DNA of 64,000 nt from Undaria pinnatifida (taxonomy: Eukaryota > Sar > Phaeophyceae > Laminariales > Alariaceae). Below, piece after piece: positions 45,901 through 56,124 of this stretch. The DNA lies in assembly GCA_012845835.1 (NCBI GenBank), contig JABAKD010000021.1, positions 3,994,206-4,058,205 of the forward strand. The letters are read 5' to 3'. The translations under genes were made by a program, and so were the position numbers. The stretch's first letter is position 1; the number at the start of each line of letters is the position of its first letter. The notes beneath the pieces are model-generated. The model did no database searches. It was given only the letters and a program-made list of their open reading frames with translations, and was not told where the DNA came from.

Positions 45901-48360
45901 ATCGTCATAGGTTTTACCCATGGATAGTATACGATATTTTTCATACTTCGATACTTCGAAGTATATATGTATCATATTGTGATACCGTACGCCTGTGTCG
46001 ATAGCTCGTACCGTAGTCTGAGTGGGGCCTTGTTTCTTTTTTGCCATGGAGATCGTTCCTCCCCAGGACGGGAGGCATGGGGGATCGTGAACGATAAACG
46101 CCGGGGCCTGTTGCTCGTGGGCTCGTGGTGGCAGGAATATGTCGATGTGTTCTTCTCTTGTGTGTGCAAGATTCGGTGTCTATTTTGTTAGAAAAATCAA
46201 TTCATGTCACATTTCTATTTGTCAGTAACCGTCATAGCTTTTCCCTATGGTTGGAGTACTGTACGATCTTTGTCATACTTCGAGGTATGCATCATAGTGT
46301 GATACCGTACGTGTGTGTCGATAGCTCGTGCCGTAGCCAGAGTAGGGGCCTGCTTCGTTTTTGCCATGAAGATTGTTCCTGCTCAGGCCGGGAGGCATGA
46401 GAGCTCGTGAGCGATAAAAGCCGGGACCTGTTGCTCGTGGGCTCGTGGTGGCAGGAATATGTCGAGGTGATCTTCTCCCGTGTGTGCAAGATTCAGCATC
46501 TATTTTGTTTGAAAATCCATTAGATTCACAAATATTGTTGTCAGTGACCGTCATAGCATTTCCCTATGTTAAGGACACGTTATTTTTCATTCTTGGAAAG
46601 TATGTATCATAATGTGATACCGTACGTGTGTGTCGATAGCGCATACCGTAGCCTGAGTGGAGGCTTGCTTCTCTTTTGCCACAAACATCGTTCTTCCCGA
46701 GGACGGGAGCCATGGAGGCTCGTGACCGACAGAAGCCGAGCCTGTTGATCGTGGGCTCGTGGTGGCAGGATGGTGTCGAGGTGTTTTTCTCCCGTGTGTG
46801 CAAGATTCGGTATCTATTTTGTTTGGAAAATCCATTCATGTCACAATTAATTATTTTTGTCAGTAACCGCTATAGTAATTCCCTATGTTTATGATACGAT
46901 CTTTTTCATACTTCGGAGTATGCATCATAGTGTGATACCGTACGTGTGTGTCGATGGCTCGTATCGTAGTCTGAGTGGGGGCCTGCTTTTCTTTTCCCAT
47001 GAAGATCGTTCCTCCTTAGGACGGGAGGCATGGGGGCTCGTGAGCGCCTGAGGCCGAGCCTGTTGCTCGTGGGCTCGTGGTGGCGGGAAAATGTCGAGGT
47101 GTTCTTCTCCTGTGGGTGCAAGATTCGGCATCTATTTCGTTTGGAAAATCCATTCATGTCACAATTATATTTGTCAATAACCGTCATAGCATTTTTCTAT
47201 GGTTAGGATACGATCTGTTTCATACTTCGAGGTATGTATCATAGTGTGATACCGTACGTGTGTGTCGATAGCTCGTACCGTAGTCTGAGTGGGGGCTTGC
47301 TTCTCGATTGCCATCAAGATCGTTCTTCCCGAGTACGGGAGGCATGGTGGCTCGTGAACGCCTGAGGCCGAGCCTGTTGCTCGTGGCCTTGTTGTGGCAG
47401 GAGAATGTCGAGGTGTCCTTCTCCCGTGTGTGCAAGATTCGGTATCTATTTTATTTGAAAAATCCATTCATGTCACAGTTCTTTTTGTCGGTAACCGTCA
47501 TAGCATCTTCCTATGGTTAGGATACGGTGTTTTTAGTACTTGAAAGTATGTGAAATAGTGTGATACCGTACGTGTGTGCCGATAGCTTGTACCGTAGTCT
47601 GAGTTGGGCCTTGCTTCTTTTTTGCCACGAAGATCGTTCCTCTCCAAGACGGGATGCATGGGGGCTCGTGAGCGCCAAACGCCGAGCCTTTTGCTCGTGG
47701 GCTTGTGGTGGCAGGAAATTGTCGAGGTGGTCTTCTCCCGTGTGTGCAAGATTCGGTATATATTTGTTTATCAAAAATCCGTTCATGTCACAATTCGTTT
47801 TGTCAGTAACCGTCATAGTATTTCCTCTTGGATAGGATACGATCTTATTCACACTTCGAAGTATGTATCATAGTGTGATACCGTACGTGTGTGTCGATAG
47901 ATCGTACCGTAGACTGATTGGGGGCCTGCTTCGTTTATGCCATAAAGATCGTACCTCCCCAGGACGAGTCGCATGGGGGCTTGTGAGCGCCAGAAGCCTA
48001 GACTGTTGCTCGTGGTGGCAGGAGGGTGTCGAGGTGTTCTTCTCCCGTGTGTGCAAGATTCGGTATTTTTTTGTTTGGAAAATCCATTCATGTCACGATT
48101 CGCGTTGTTACAAACCGCTATAGTATTTCCCTATCGTTAGGATACGATCTTTTCCATACTTCGAAGTATGTATCATAGTGTGATACCGCGTGTGTGTCGA
48201 TAGCTCGTACCGCAGTCTGAGTGGGGGCCTGCTTTTTTTTTGCCATGAAGATCGTTCCTCCCCGGGACGGAAGGAATGGGGGTGCATGAGCGGCAGAAGC
48301 CGAGCCTGTTGCTCGTGGTGGCAGGAGGGTGTCGAGGTGTTCTTCTCCCGTGCGTGCAAG
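39923..48360 (+). repeat. Higher-order repeat: 2831 bp unit, three copies
   Basis: Nine ~315 bp monomers form a unit repeated at 39923-42753, 42754-45584 and 45585 to about 48360. Diagnostic private variants recur at offsets of 2830-2831 bp: GTGTGGAAAATCAGTTC, ATTAGATTTACAAAT, AATTAATTAT and GTGAAATAGTGTG. Differences between copies are scattered single bases and rare indels, for example loss of ATG/AAG bases near 45720. Monomers within one unit differ far more than the same monomer between units, which is the mark of recent unit-level amplification. Confidence 0.92.
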
Positions 48361-49320
48361 ATTTTGTATCTGTTTCGTTTGGAAAATCCATTCATTTTTT
48401 TTGCCAGTAACCGTCTTTGTATTTCCCTATGGTTAGGATACGATATTTTTCATATGTTTTGTATAGTGTGATACCATACGTATGTATGTGTTGATTGCTC
48501 GTACCGTAGTCTGAGGAGGGGCCTGCTTTATTTTTGCCATTAAGATCTTTTCTCCCCAGGACGGGAAGCATGAGGCATGGTGGGCGGCAGAAGCCGAGTC
48601 TGATGCTCGTGGTGGCAGGAGGGTGTCGAGGTGTTCTTTTCCCGTGTGTGCAAGATTTTGATATCTATTCTGTTTGGAAAATCCATTCATGTCATGGTTG
48701 TTTTGTCAGTAACCGTTACAGTATTTTTCTATTGTTAGTATACGATCCTATTCAACATGTATCATATTAACAGTGTGATACCGTACGTGTCGTATGTTGA
48801 TAGCTCGTACCGTAGTGTGAGTGGGGGTCTTCTTTTTTTTTGCCATGAAGATCGTTCCTCCCCGGGACGGGGGGCATAGGGCCTCGTGGGCGGCAGAAGC
48901 CGAGCCTGTTACTCTTGGTTGCAGGAGGGTGTGGAGGTGTTCTTCTTCCGTGTGTGCAAGATTTTGTATCTGTTTCGTTTGGAAAATCCGTTCATTTGTT
49001 TTGTCAGTAACCGTCTTTGTATTTCCCTATGGTTAGGATACGATATTTTTCATATGTTTTGTATAGTGTGATACCATACGTATGTATGTGTTGATTGCTC
49101 GTACCGTAGTCTGAGGAGGGGCCTGCTTCATTTTTGCCATTAAGATCGTTTCTGCCCAGGAGGGGAAGCATGAGGCATCGTGGGCGGCAGAAGCCGAGCC
49201 CGTTGATCGTGGTTGCAGGTTGTTGTCGAGGAGTTTTTCTCCTGTGTGTGCAAGATTCGGTATATTTTTTTGTGTGAAAATCCATTCATGTCGCGATTTG
49301 TTTTTTGTCATTAACCATCT
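39923..49320 (+). repeat. Satellite block A6 (about 30 monomers)
   Basis: Same family and orientation as A5, with most monomers carrying the TTCGAA-centred palindrome (some expanded to CATACTTCGATACTTCGAAGTAT). Many monomers also carry a GCTCGTGGGCTCGTGGTGG duplication. The last four monomers (48360-49320) revert to CATATGT(TTT) forms and lack the palindrome. The satellite ends in GTCATTAACCATCTT at about 49320. Confidence 0.93.
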
Positions 49321-49795
49321 TGCCACAGCGAATCCAACAACAAGGTACGAACACTAGATATTCGATGCCCTCCTGATCCTACCCCTTTGACCCACCAGGG
49401 TAAAGTCTCCTTCCCAACGCGCTTCCGAAGGAACATCATACGGCAATTCGCTGTCGAAATGAACTTCTGGTTTATAACTGTTGGGCGTGCGGTTCAACGC
49501 GCATAAATAATAAGGTTGTTGGGCGGTGTTGCTGCCTGGTGCTGCTATCGGTCGTAGCAAGGAAAAAGTTCCCTCCATCTCGCTATTTCTCTAGCTCTGC
49601 CCATGTCTCTCCCTCGCCCCGAACGACTCTTCTCGCCCCTAGCCTTGCCATCTCCAACCGCAAGGGCCAAATCCTCTCCACCGCCCACTTCCGGAGAAGT
49701 ACCAGACGACAAACCGCTATCCAAGTAAATGTCTGGTTTGGTTAGTAAGGGTCACAGCGACAGCTGCGATGGCCATGCGTAGTTGTTGAGTAGGC
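49321..49795. other. Unique-looking flank, no gene seen
   Basis: Start of non-satellite DNA. Short frames only, no recognised motif. Confidence 0.5.
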
Positions 49796-50285
49796 TCTGT
49801 TTTCCCTAACCGCTTCCTACTCTCTCTAGCTGCAGCACGGGAGCCGACGACGCAAGTGGGATCGTCTTGCTTTTTTTGTACAGCCATCAGGCTTTTCTCC
49901 CACCCCGCGGACGGCCTTCTTCCGTCCCCAGGGTTTTTCTCCAAGATGGGCGGGCGGGATGGTCTGGTTTTCCCTACCCTCTTTCTACTTTTCCATGATG
50001 TTGTCGGGCCGATCGCGAGACGAGTGCATGTTCTTGAATCATCTCTCTCTCTATGTACAGTCCGGAGGCTTTATCCACACCGGGGACACACTTCGTTCAT
50101 CCCCGCGATTTTAGGTTATCATATTACTGCGATGATCTTGGAGCAAAACCCCGGGGACGGAACAAATCCGTTCCCGGGTGGGAGAAAAGCCTGATAGCTG
50201 TACAGAAAAAGCAAGACGATCCCACTTGCATCGTCGGCTCTCGCGCGGCAGCTAGAGAGAGTAGGAAGCGGTTAGGGAAAACAGA
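49796..50285. mobile_element. Fold-back element with ~150 bp inverted arms
   Basis: The left arm 49796-49947 (TCTGTTTTCCCTAACCGC ... CTCCAAGAT) and right arm 50135-50285 are reverse complements at roughly 85-90%, separated by 187 bp. A third, partial copy of the arm end (GGATGGTCTGGTTTTCCCTA, about 49957) lies in the loop. No transposase is present, and I could not identify a target duplication. It could be a MITE-like element or an inverted duplication. Confidence 0.7.
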
Positions 50286-51039
50286 CCATCCTGTCCGCCC
50301 GTCATTGTGCGCGAGACACGCCGACAACGATACCACTTTTTTTTTGTACCTGGTAGTGTTTATTTTACCGGGGTAACTACTCTCTGCGACGAGGTGCCGC
50401 GTTGATCACCATCGAATCATCGCGGGGGCAGTATCCCTGAGTGAGAGTCTCCGGCTGATGGCAGCAGAGAGGCCTCATTGATCCCAAACGATATACGAGT
50501 TAAAGCGTCGGCGAAATGTTACAGTGGTATTCAAAGAACAACAACATAGAGGGAAAAGGCAAAAAAATGCTCGTAAAAGTATTGCTGTGAAACAGCACCT
50601 CGGTACTACTGCTGGACGATGCTTCGCCGAATGAGACCTGGCATGTACCATTACGCAATATTAAGTGCACAGCACAGCACGCAGCACGGCACAGCACGGA
50701 GCAGCACCGCGCGGTACACCACGGCAAGGCACGGCACCGCACGTCGCTGCTCTGCTGAGCTAGCGCTGCGGTGCGCTACTGAGCTGAGTGTTGTGATTCT
50801 TCGCAAACAATGAAAAAAAGAATAAAGAGAAGCCAGGTTTCAACGTGCGAAACACGGTGTATTTCAGGTGGGAATGATAATGCTCTGAAAAGCTCTGATT
50901 CAGGCATCCGAGCCCGCTCAGCCGTCCGGAAAGCAGGATGCCTTAAAGTTTGTGCGCCAAGCGAAAAAAGTGGAGGCCGCTCATTAAATCGATAACTAAC
51001 TGTTAAATAGTTCTACCATCGTATGTGCATAACAAAATG
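50286..51039. other. No gene seen; GCACG-rich patch
   Basis: At 50670-50745 the phrases GCACAGCACG, GCACGGCAC and AGCAC repeat irregularly. The rest has short frames without motifs. Confidence 0.5.
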
Positions 51040-51160
51040 TGTATGGTACAAGTACCAGCAAGCAGCTTCAAAATATGAGTGCTGACCCGAAATTCGTCGA
51101 ACTCACACCTGACGTCCTCAAAATATATACATTTTTATTTAATAAAATGTTAGAGTGACA
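51040..51160 (+). repeat. Dispersed repeat D, copy 2
   Basis: Matches 26545-26700 in reverse complement: GTACAAGTACCAGCAAGCAGCTT, GAAATTCGTCGAACTCACACC, TGACGTCCTCAAAATAT and the terminal TTAGAGTGAC. Confidence 0.75.
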
Positions 51161-51514
51161 ACGTATCAATTTGGAACCGTGAGTTCGTGTCCCACAGATT
51201 TTTTATTTTTTTTTGGGGGGGGAAGTAGCCGACTTTCATTCTCGAATGCTGTATTAAGAGTAGCATATAAGATAACTAATGATATTCTGTATTCGTACTC
51301 CTCCCGATGTTAAAACCGGGGGGGGGGGGAAACAAAATAAACCGCCTGCCACACATATGATAGAACAGTATTATAGTGGAAACTACAGTAATAGTCTACA
51401 CATATATAAAATCGTTCTTTGGTTTCGGGGATTTGGTCAGGAGTTTTTTTTCGTCTCGGCCTAAGTATGCGATTCGCGGAACTGGAATTCTCGGTCAAAT
51501 AGCTTCGTTCGATC

Positions 51515-52195
51515 GCCAGCTTCGGGGGGCGGCTCAAGCGCCCCTCGCTCTGCCGTGTCCGTCCCACACCTCGACGTAAACGCGGGCGGATGCCGAGCGA
51601 GACAAGCGAGAAGTTGCAAGAACATCGCATGTCGAGGAGGAATTCCGGAGATTTTGGTTGTATCTCCACCTCTGCAGCGCCTTGATGATTTACAAAATTG
51701 GTATAATTTCCAAACGGTAGTTATTAATAGTTGCTATTGTAATGTTTTGAATTTTGCGGTGGCATACTCTCGAGCGTTTTTTTTTTCTTGACGTCTGCAG
51801 GGCTTGAGAGTTTGTTTTTTTCGCTCGACGTCTGCAGGGCTTGAATGAATGAAACACGTAAAAGTCTTCGGGGGGTGGTTCCAACGCGCAAACGTCTTCG
51901 GGGGGCGGCTCCAACGCCCCTCGCCCTTCCTTATCCGTTGGGCACCTCGACGTGAACGCGGATGGGTGCTGAGCGAGGCAAGGGAGAAGTTGCAAAAAAA
52001 ATGTATTTTGATAAGGTAATGTTGCGACTTCCAGACGGTTGCATCTTATCGTCTTCAGCGTCTGGATATCTTCCAAAATTGGCATAATTTCCAAACGGTA
52101 GGTAGTTGCTAAAGTTTTGAAGTTTGCGGTGGTATTCTATAGAGCGTTTGTTTTGCTTGACGTCTGCAGGGCTTGAGCGCGTGTTGTAATACCAG
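51515..52195 (+). repeat. Tandem duplication, ~375 bp period
   Basis: The first unit begins CTTCGGGGGGCGGCTCAAG (51520s) and the second CTTCGGGGGGCGGCTCCAAC (51890s), with a small partial copy just before the second. Both run through GAAGTTGCAA, AATTTCCAAACGGTAG and TTGACGTCTGCAGGGCTTGAG. Each unit begins GC-rich and ends AT-rich. No coding sequence is recognised. Confidence 0.8.
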
Positions 52196-52202
52196 TTACA
52201 CT

Positions 52203-52380
52203 GATCGTCGATTTTTCATCGAGTGTTGCTAACTCACGCTCTCGCGCTATCCGCAAGTCAATTAGTGCACAACATAACGAAGAATTTTACGAGTACGCAC
52301 TCGGGGGGATTCGAACTCACGAAGCCGACCTATATAGTATGCCAGGCTCGAGGATACAACCCGATACGCCACCGGGGCAG
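52203..52380 (-). mobile_element. tRNA-derived SINE, copy S1
   Basis: On the minus strand the head reads GCCCCGGTGGCGTATCGGG, then a B box AGTTCGAATCC (52308-52318), followed by CCCGAGTGCGTACTCG and a body with GCGCGAGAGCGTGAGTTAGC. The 3' tail with AAGGCAAGAACC is missing, so the copy is 3'-truncated. It is part of a larger duplicated block with S2. Confidence 0.8.
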
Positions 52381-52562
52381 TGAGTGATATTCAGTCGGTC
52401 GCCCCGGTGGTCTAGTGGGGTTACACTAAAGTGCTATTAATACTACTGCTATCAATACTAGCGTTGATCCTTGAGGCAAATAACCACCGTTGTGATCTTT
52501 GTTGGCTTTATTTATATGCAGAAATAAATGGGAAAAAAAATGATCAACTAACTGCTGAAGCG
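52381..52562 (+). repeat. tRNA-like head facing away from S1, with tail
   Basis: Starts GTGAGTGATATTCAGTCGGTCGCCCC with a tRNA-like GGTGGTCTAGTGGGGTTAC on the plus strand. It continues to AATAACCACCGTTGTG, TTATTTATATGCAGAAATAAAT and ACTAACTGCTGAA. It matches 53213-53392 closely. With S1 it makes an inverted CCACCGGGGC...GCCCCGGTGG arrangement. Confidence 0.65.
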
Positions 52563-52924
52563 CACGCATGACTAAACGAGGAGGAGGTAGTAGTGATTAC
52601 GATTACTGCGGCGCCAGGAAAAGCCACACAGCAAGCAGCATTGCGAGTGGCTGCGTCCCTAGGGCCTCGAGGGTTGTATTATACAAGTTCTTCCTGTTGT
52701 TAAGCTGCGCCACTCGAAGGTGGTGGTAAGTAGGCAGCAGGATGGCGTGCTTTGTTGTTGCTGTGGTCCCTGACTCTGTTGCTGTGGTCGTTTGCCGTTC
52801 AAGTGCAAGCGGTCGTGTGTCGGTACGTACCTGACAAATAAGTTTGTGTTGCTTTGTACTTGACGTGCTCCTTATTGCTGCTGATTGCTGATTGATAATC
52901 TCTTCAAGTGTTTTTTTTTTTCGG

Positions 52925-53212
52925 CACACTTCTACTTTCCAGCTTCTGGACATACAAGCCGTGGTCACAGGTGTCGTCCTTCCCTCCCCCCCACGGTTAT
53001 TGCCTTCATTTTTTTGGCGCATAGGGTTCAGCACCCACGGATCGTCGATTTTTCATCGAGTGTTGCTAACTCACGCTCTCGCGCTTTCCGCAACTCAATT
53101 AGTGCACAGGACGACAAATTATACGAGCACGCACTCGGGGGGTTTCGAACCCACGAAGCTGACCTATACCAGGCTCGAGAATATAACCAGATACGCCACC
53201 GGGGCAGTGAGT
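52925..53212 (-). mobile_element. tRNA-derived SINE, copy S2, near full length
   Basis: Minus strand, about 288 bp. Head GCCCCGGTGGCGTATCTGG, B box GGGTTCGAAACC (53141-53152), the body with GCGCGAGAGCGTGAG, and the tail CGCCAAAAAAATGAAGG...GGGGGGGAGGGAAGG, ending TCCAGAAGCTGGAAAGTAG. The same order is seen in S3. An AT-rich T/A run lies just past the tail. Transcription by Pol III is inferred from the box match only. Confidence 0.82.
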
Positions 53213-53392
53213 GATGCCGAGCCGGTCGCCCCGGTGGTCTAGTGAGGCTACACTCGAATACTACTACTACTGTTAATACTAGCATTGGTCCTTGAGGCAG
53301 ATAACCACCGTTGTGGTATTTTTCGGCTTTAATTATTCGCAGAAATAAATGGGGAAAAAAAAAACCAACTAACTGCTGAAATCGCGTAGCAG
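53213..53392 (+). repeat. Second copy of the outward-facing tRNA-like head
   Basis: Near-identical to 52381-52562, with GGTGGTCTAGTGAGGCTACAC. The S1/S2 block as a whole is thus duplicated with a period of about 834 bp. Confidence 0.65.
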
Positions 53393-54194
53393 CGTGGGTA
53401 GGTACAAATCGACGCGAATCGACGAGGGAAACAAATGCTGAAATCTTCTCACGATAAAAATTTCGGCAGGTACCGTAGCGGGGATGGGGGAGGGGAGCCC
53501 GCTATATGACCCCGGATCAAAGTTGTACTACTGGGAGGGCGAGAGTAATGCGAGAATCACACTAAGTGGGATGGGAAAAAAGAAAAGAAGTGAAGCGTAT
53601 TACTGCTGCTGGAACAATACGATACCCAAGCAAGTTGCAACGATCGACTCGATCTGGACTGACTGCTGTTGTATTATGCAATTGGTCCATGTACAACTTC
53701 TCTAATCGCACGCAGCGGACATGGTCAGTCACCTAACTGGCCCCGGATGCTTGATTGAGTAAAACAATCATAAGAAACACATTCGACACGTTTGGTCGCC
53801 AGACTAAAGGGTCAGTCGGCGTGTGCTCGGATTTATCCGATCGAAATCTGATGAATGAAGCTCGGAATCGGATTCACTTGGAAAAAGGTAGCTATTAATT
53901 GTAGTACATATTAAATTTTATGATTGTTAGTGTATACCGAACTCTTGGCATCACCTTACATACTGTACGCGCAGGCTATGATTGTGTGTGGAGACGTTTT
54001 TTATTCAACCAAGTATTGAATCGAACAGTTCGAAGTGCTGCCCTGCCCTACCCGAAGCATGGGTGCTGGCGTATGCTGGCACCCATGCAGAGCCTTTGTA
54101 GATTTTTAAAATAGATGTGATGTTAGATCTAGCTCAAAATTCCCCGCCTATTAATATTAATAAAGTAAAAATACCAACACTTACCATTATAGTG
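53393..54194. other. No gene or repeat recognised
   Basis: Short reading frames only. A small dyad GGGTGCTGGCGTATGCTGGCACCC occurs at about 54060-54085. Confidence 0.5.
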
Positions 54195-54335
54195 GACAAA
54201 AAATAGGACCCCTCCCAATAAAACCCCACCCATATACGTAGTATATTACAAGTACCAACAACGCAGCTTGCAAAGATGGGTTTTGACCTGAAATTCGTCG
54301 AACTCACGGCTGACGTCCTTCAAATAAAACTATAT
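54195..54335 (+). repeat. Dispersed repeat D, copy 3
   Basis: Shares GGACCCCTCCCA, GTATATTACAAGTACCAACA, GAAATTCGTCGAACTCAC and TGACGTCCTTCAAATA with the other two copies. This copy preserves the upstream GACCCCTCCC end seen in copy 1. Confidence 0.75.
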
Positions 54336-54609
54336 ACCTAGACCTCGCCCCCCTCGGACGTCTCGCTCGGCATATCCTCCCCCCTCTCAGCCCTTCTCAG
54401 CCCGTAATTGCCGAAAAGAAAATTAGTTGCTGGGGAAAAGAACCGTCCCGAAGTTCCTTGCCTTCCTTGCTTTCCCTAGTCCCATTCTTACTTACTTTTT
54501 AGCTCTCATTCTCTGATCTTACTGCTTGCTCTCTGATATTTTTATTTTGCTTTTTCGGCAACTTCTTTTTTGTACTTTTATTTGAAGTTGGCCAATTGCT
54601 GGCTGTTGA

Positions 54610-55066
54610 GAGGGAATTGCCGTTGACGGCTGCAAACAATTTGAATTTGAAATTTGCCGGATCGGCAATAACAATTTGAAGTCGAAATTTGCGAAGCGGA
54701 CCAAGGCTAGTGCGGGAGGAGGCTCCGCCAACAGTGGGGGTGGTGGAGGTTCAGGATCAGGCGTGTGGAAGCTGGTCGGGCAAGAACGGGACTCAGCTTC
54801 TTCTGGCAATCCTGATTGGCCGTGCCCGAGCAAGGGTTGTGATGGCTTCCTCATCGCACGAAATAGGAGAAACAGGAGTTCCCAGTACGCTGTCTGCGAC
54901 ACCTGCAGGAGTGACGAGCCTTTCACGTGCCAAGCTTTTCATAACCTTAACAAGAAGCACTGGGGAAGCGGCGACAACCCTCGTGTGTGTGACTGGTGTG
55001 ACGCGGACACCTGTGATTCACCTTCGATCGGCGTCCTTAACGAAGGAGCTGAGAGCTTGACGAAAC
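54610..55066 (+). CDS. Cysteine-rich exon, IBR-like zinc-binding pattern (possible)
   Basis: An open plus-strand frame without an upstream ATG, so it is read as an exon rather than a gene start; a possible acceptor is GTTGAG at about 54609. After a Gly/Ser-rich linker it reads WPCPSKGCDGF, AVCDTCRSDEPFTCQAFH and CDWCDADTC. The C-x4-C ... C-x2-C-x6-C order resembles an in-between-RING (IBR) type zinc module, but the last ligands are not clear. A strong donor (AAAC/GTGAGT) ends it at 55066 in phase 1. Because exon 56125-56292 needs phase 0, a further exon between them or two separate genes must be assumed. The downstream sequence up to 55690 looks intronic. Translation and composition suggest real coding sequence; function is not known. 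Confidence 0.4.
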
Positions 55067-55069
55067 GTG

Positions 55070-55690
55070 AGTTACATTTCTGTTGTTGTGCTGTGATTTC
55101 TTTTTCATGCGTACAAACACACTTTTGCATGTACGAGTATGATACGTGTACGAGGCAGTCCCGTCATCGCGGTGTAAGCGGGAATTGTACAAGTACTCAG
55201 GTCTACGAGTAGACCTATGCAGTGACGCTGTGTGATGCGATTTCTCTTTCATACGTACAGCCAAACACACTTACTTCATGTATGTACGACTACGAGTACG
55301 GGGCAGTCCCGTCATCGGGGTAAGCGGGGGTTGAACAAGTGGTCCATGCAGTGACGCTTTGTGCTGTGATATAAACACACGTTTTGGATGTACGACTACG
55401 ACTACGTGGTATCTATACATGTAAGACGCAATGAAAACGGGCAAGTCTCATCACGGGGGTCAGCCAGGGTTGTAAAAATGGTCCATGCAGTGATGAATAA
55501 CACAGCAGCATGATACCTCAGCACCAGTCGCAGTACACACTGGAGGTTGATATATAGCAGTAAACAGAAGCTGAAGTTAACCTGGGTGATGCTGGAGAGC
55601 AGTCCCGTGATTGGGGTTAGCGAGTTGTTCATGTAGTGACGCGGTGTACTACTACTGTTACTCATTTTTCATACAACCACATGAACTCTT
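55070..55690 (+). repeat. Intronic degenerate tandem repeat, ~130 bp
   Basis: GGCAGTCCCGTCATCG(C)GG followed by GTAAGCGGG, GTCCATGCAGTGACGC and AACACAC...TGTACGACTACGAGTACG recurs about four times with decay. Confidence 0.65.
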
Positions 55691-56124
55691 TTGTATTTTT
55701 TGTATTAACGAGTACAAGTAGGGTGCGCAACCTCTTCAGGAATCGCAGTACACGTCGGTCGTAATAGTGTTGATAGCAGCAGTAATAGAGTAGTACCGAA
55801 CAATATATACAGCAGGTACTGTCTCTTACCCTTCGTTGTCGGTATTCCGCCGGTAGGCCTTATATAGCAGTATACCGGGGCTTACGCTTACCAGTTGCGA
55901 CTGTGAATCCCGTTCGTTCCTGTCCCAGTGGTGGTTTCATAGGTGTTAGCAACGTTGTGGTACCAGGCAGGGCTTTGCCCATAAACGACCGCTTTCATTA
56001 CAACAGCAGTGTTAAATTGTACGACTTCCTTTCCAACTTTGGAAATCGACGACAGCTACGTGGCCTTACTATTTTGAACATTCACTGAACGCAAGGTATT
56101 CCCATCCGTTGTTGTCGTTTGCAG
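55691..56124. other. Presumed intron or unresolved exon region
   Basis: Contains a 61-codon plus-strand frame (55903-56088) that begins after a CCCAG acceptor-like site. It could hide the missing exon needed to join the two flanking coding segments, but I cannot support a boundary. Confidence 0.3.

Noticed and set aside
789-49320. Dozens of 60-365 codon ORFs on both strands in the satellite
   Set aside because: Their translations repeat with the monomer, occur in several frames at once, and contain no recognised domain; they are shadows of the tandem DNA.
789-49320. Hammerhead ribozyme in the satellite or TRIM (as in retrozymes)
   Set aside because: GTCTGAGTGG resembles CTGATGAG only superficially and no CGAAA partner at suitable spacing was found.
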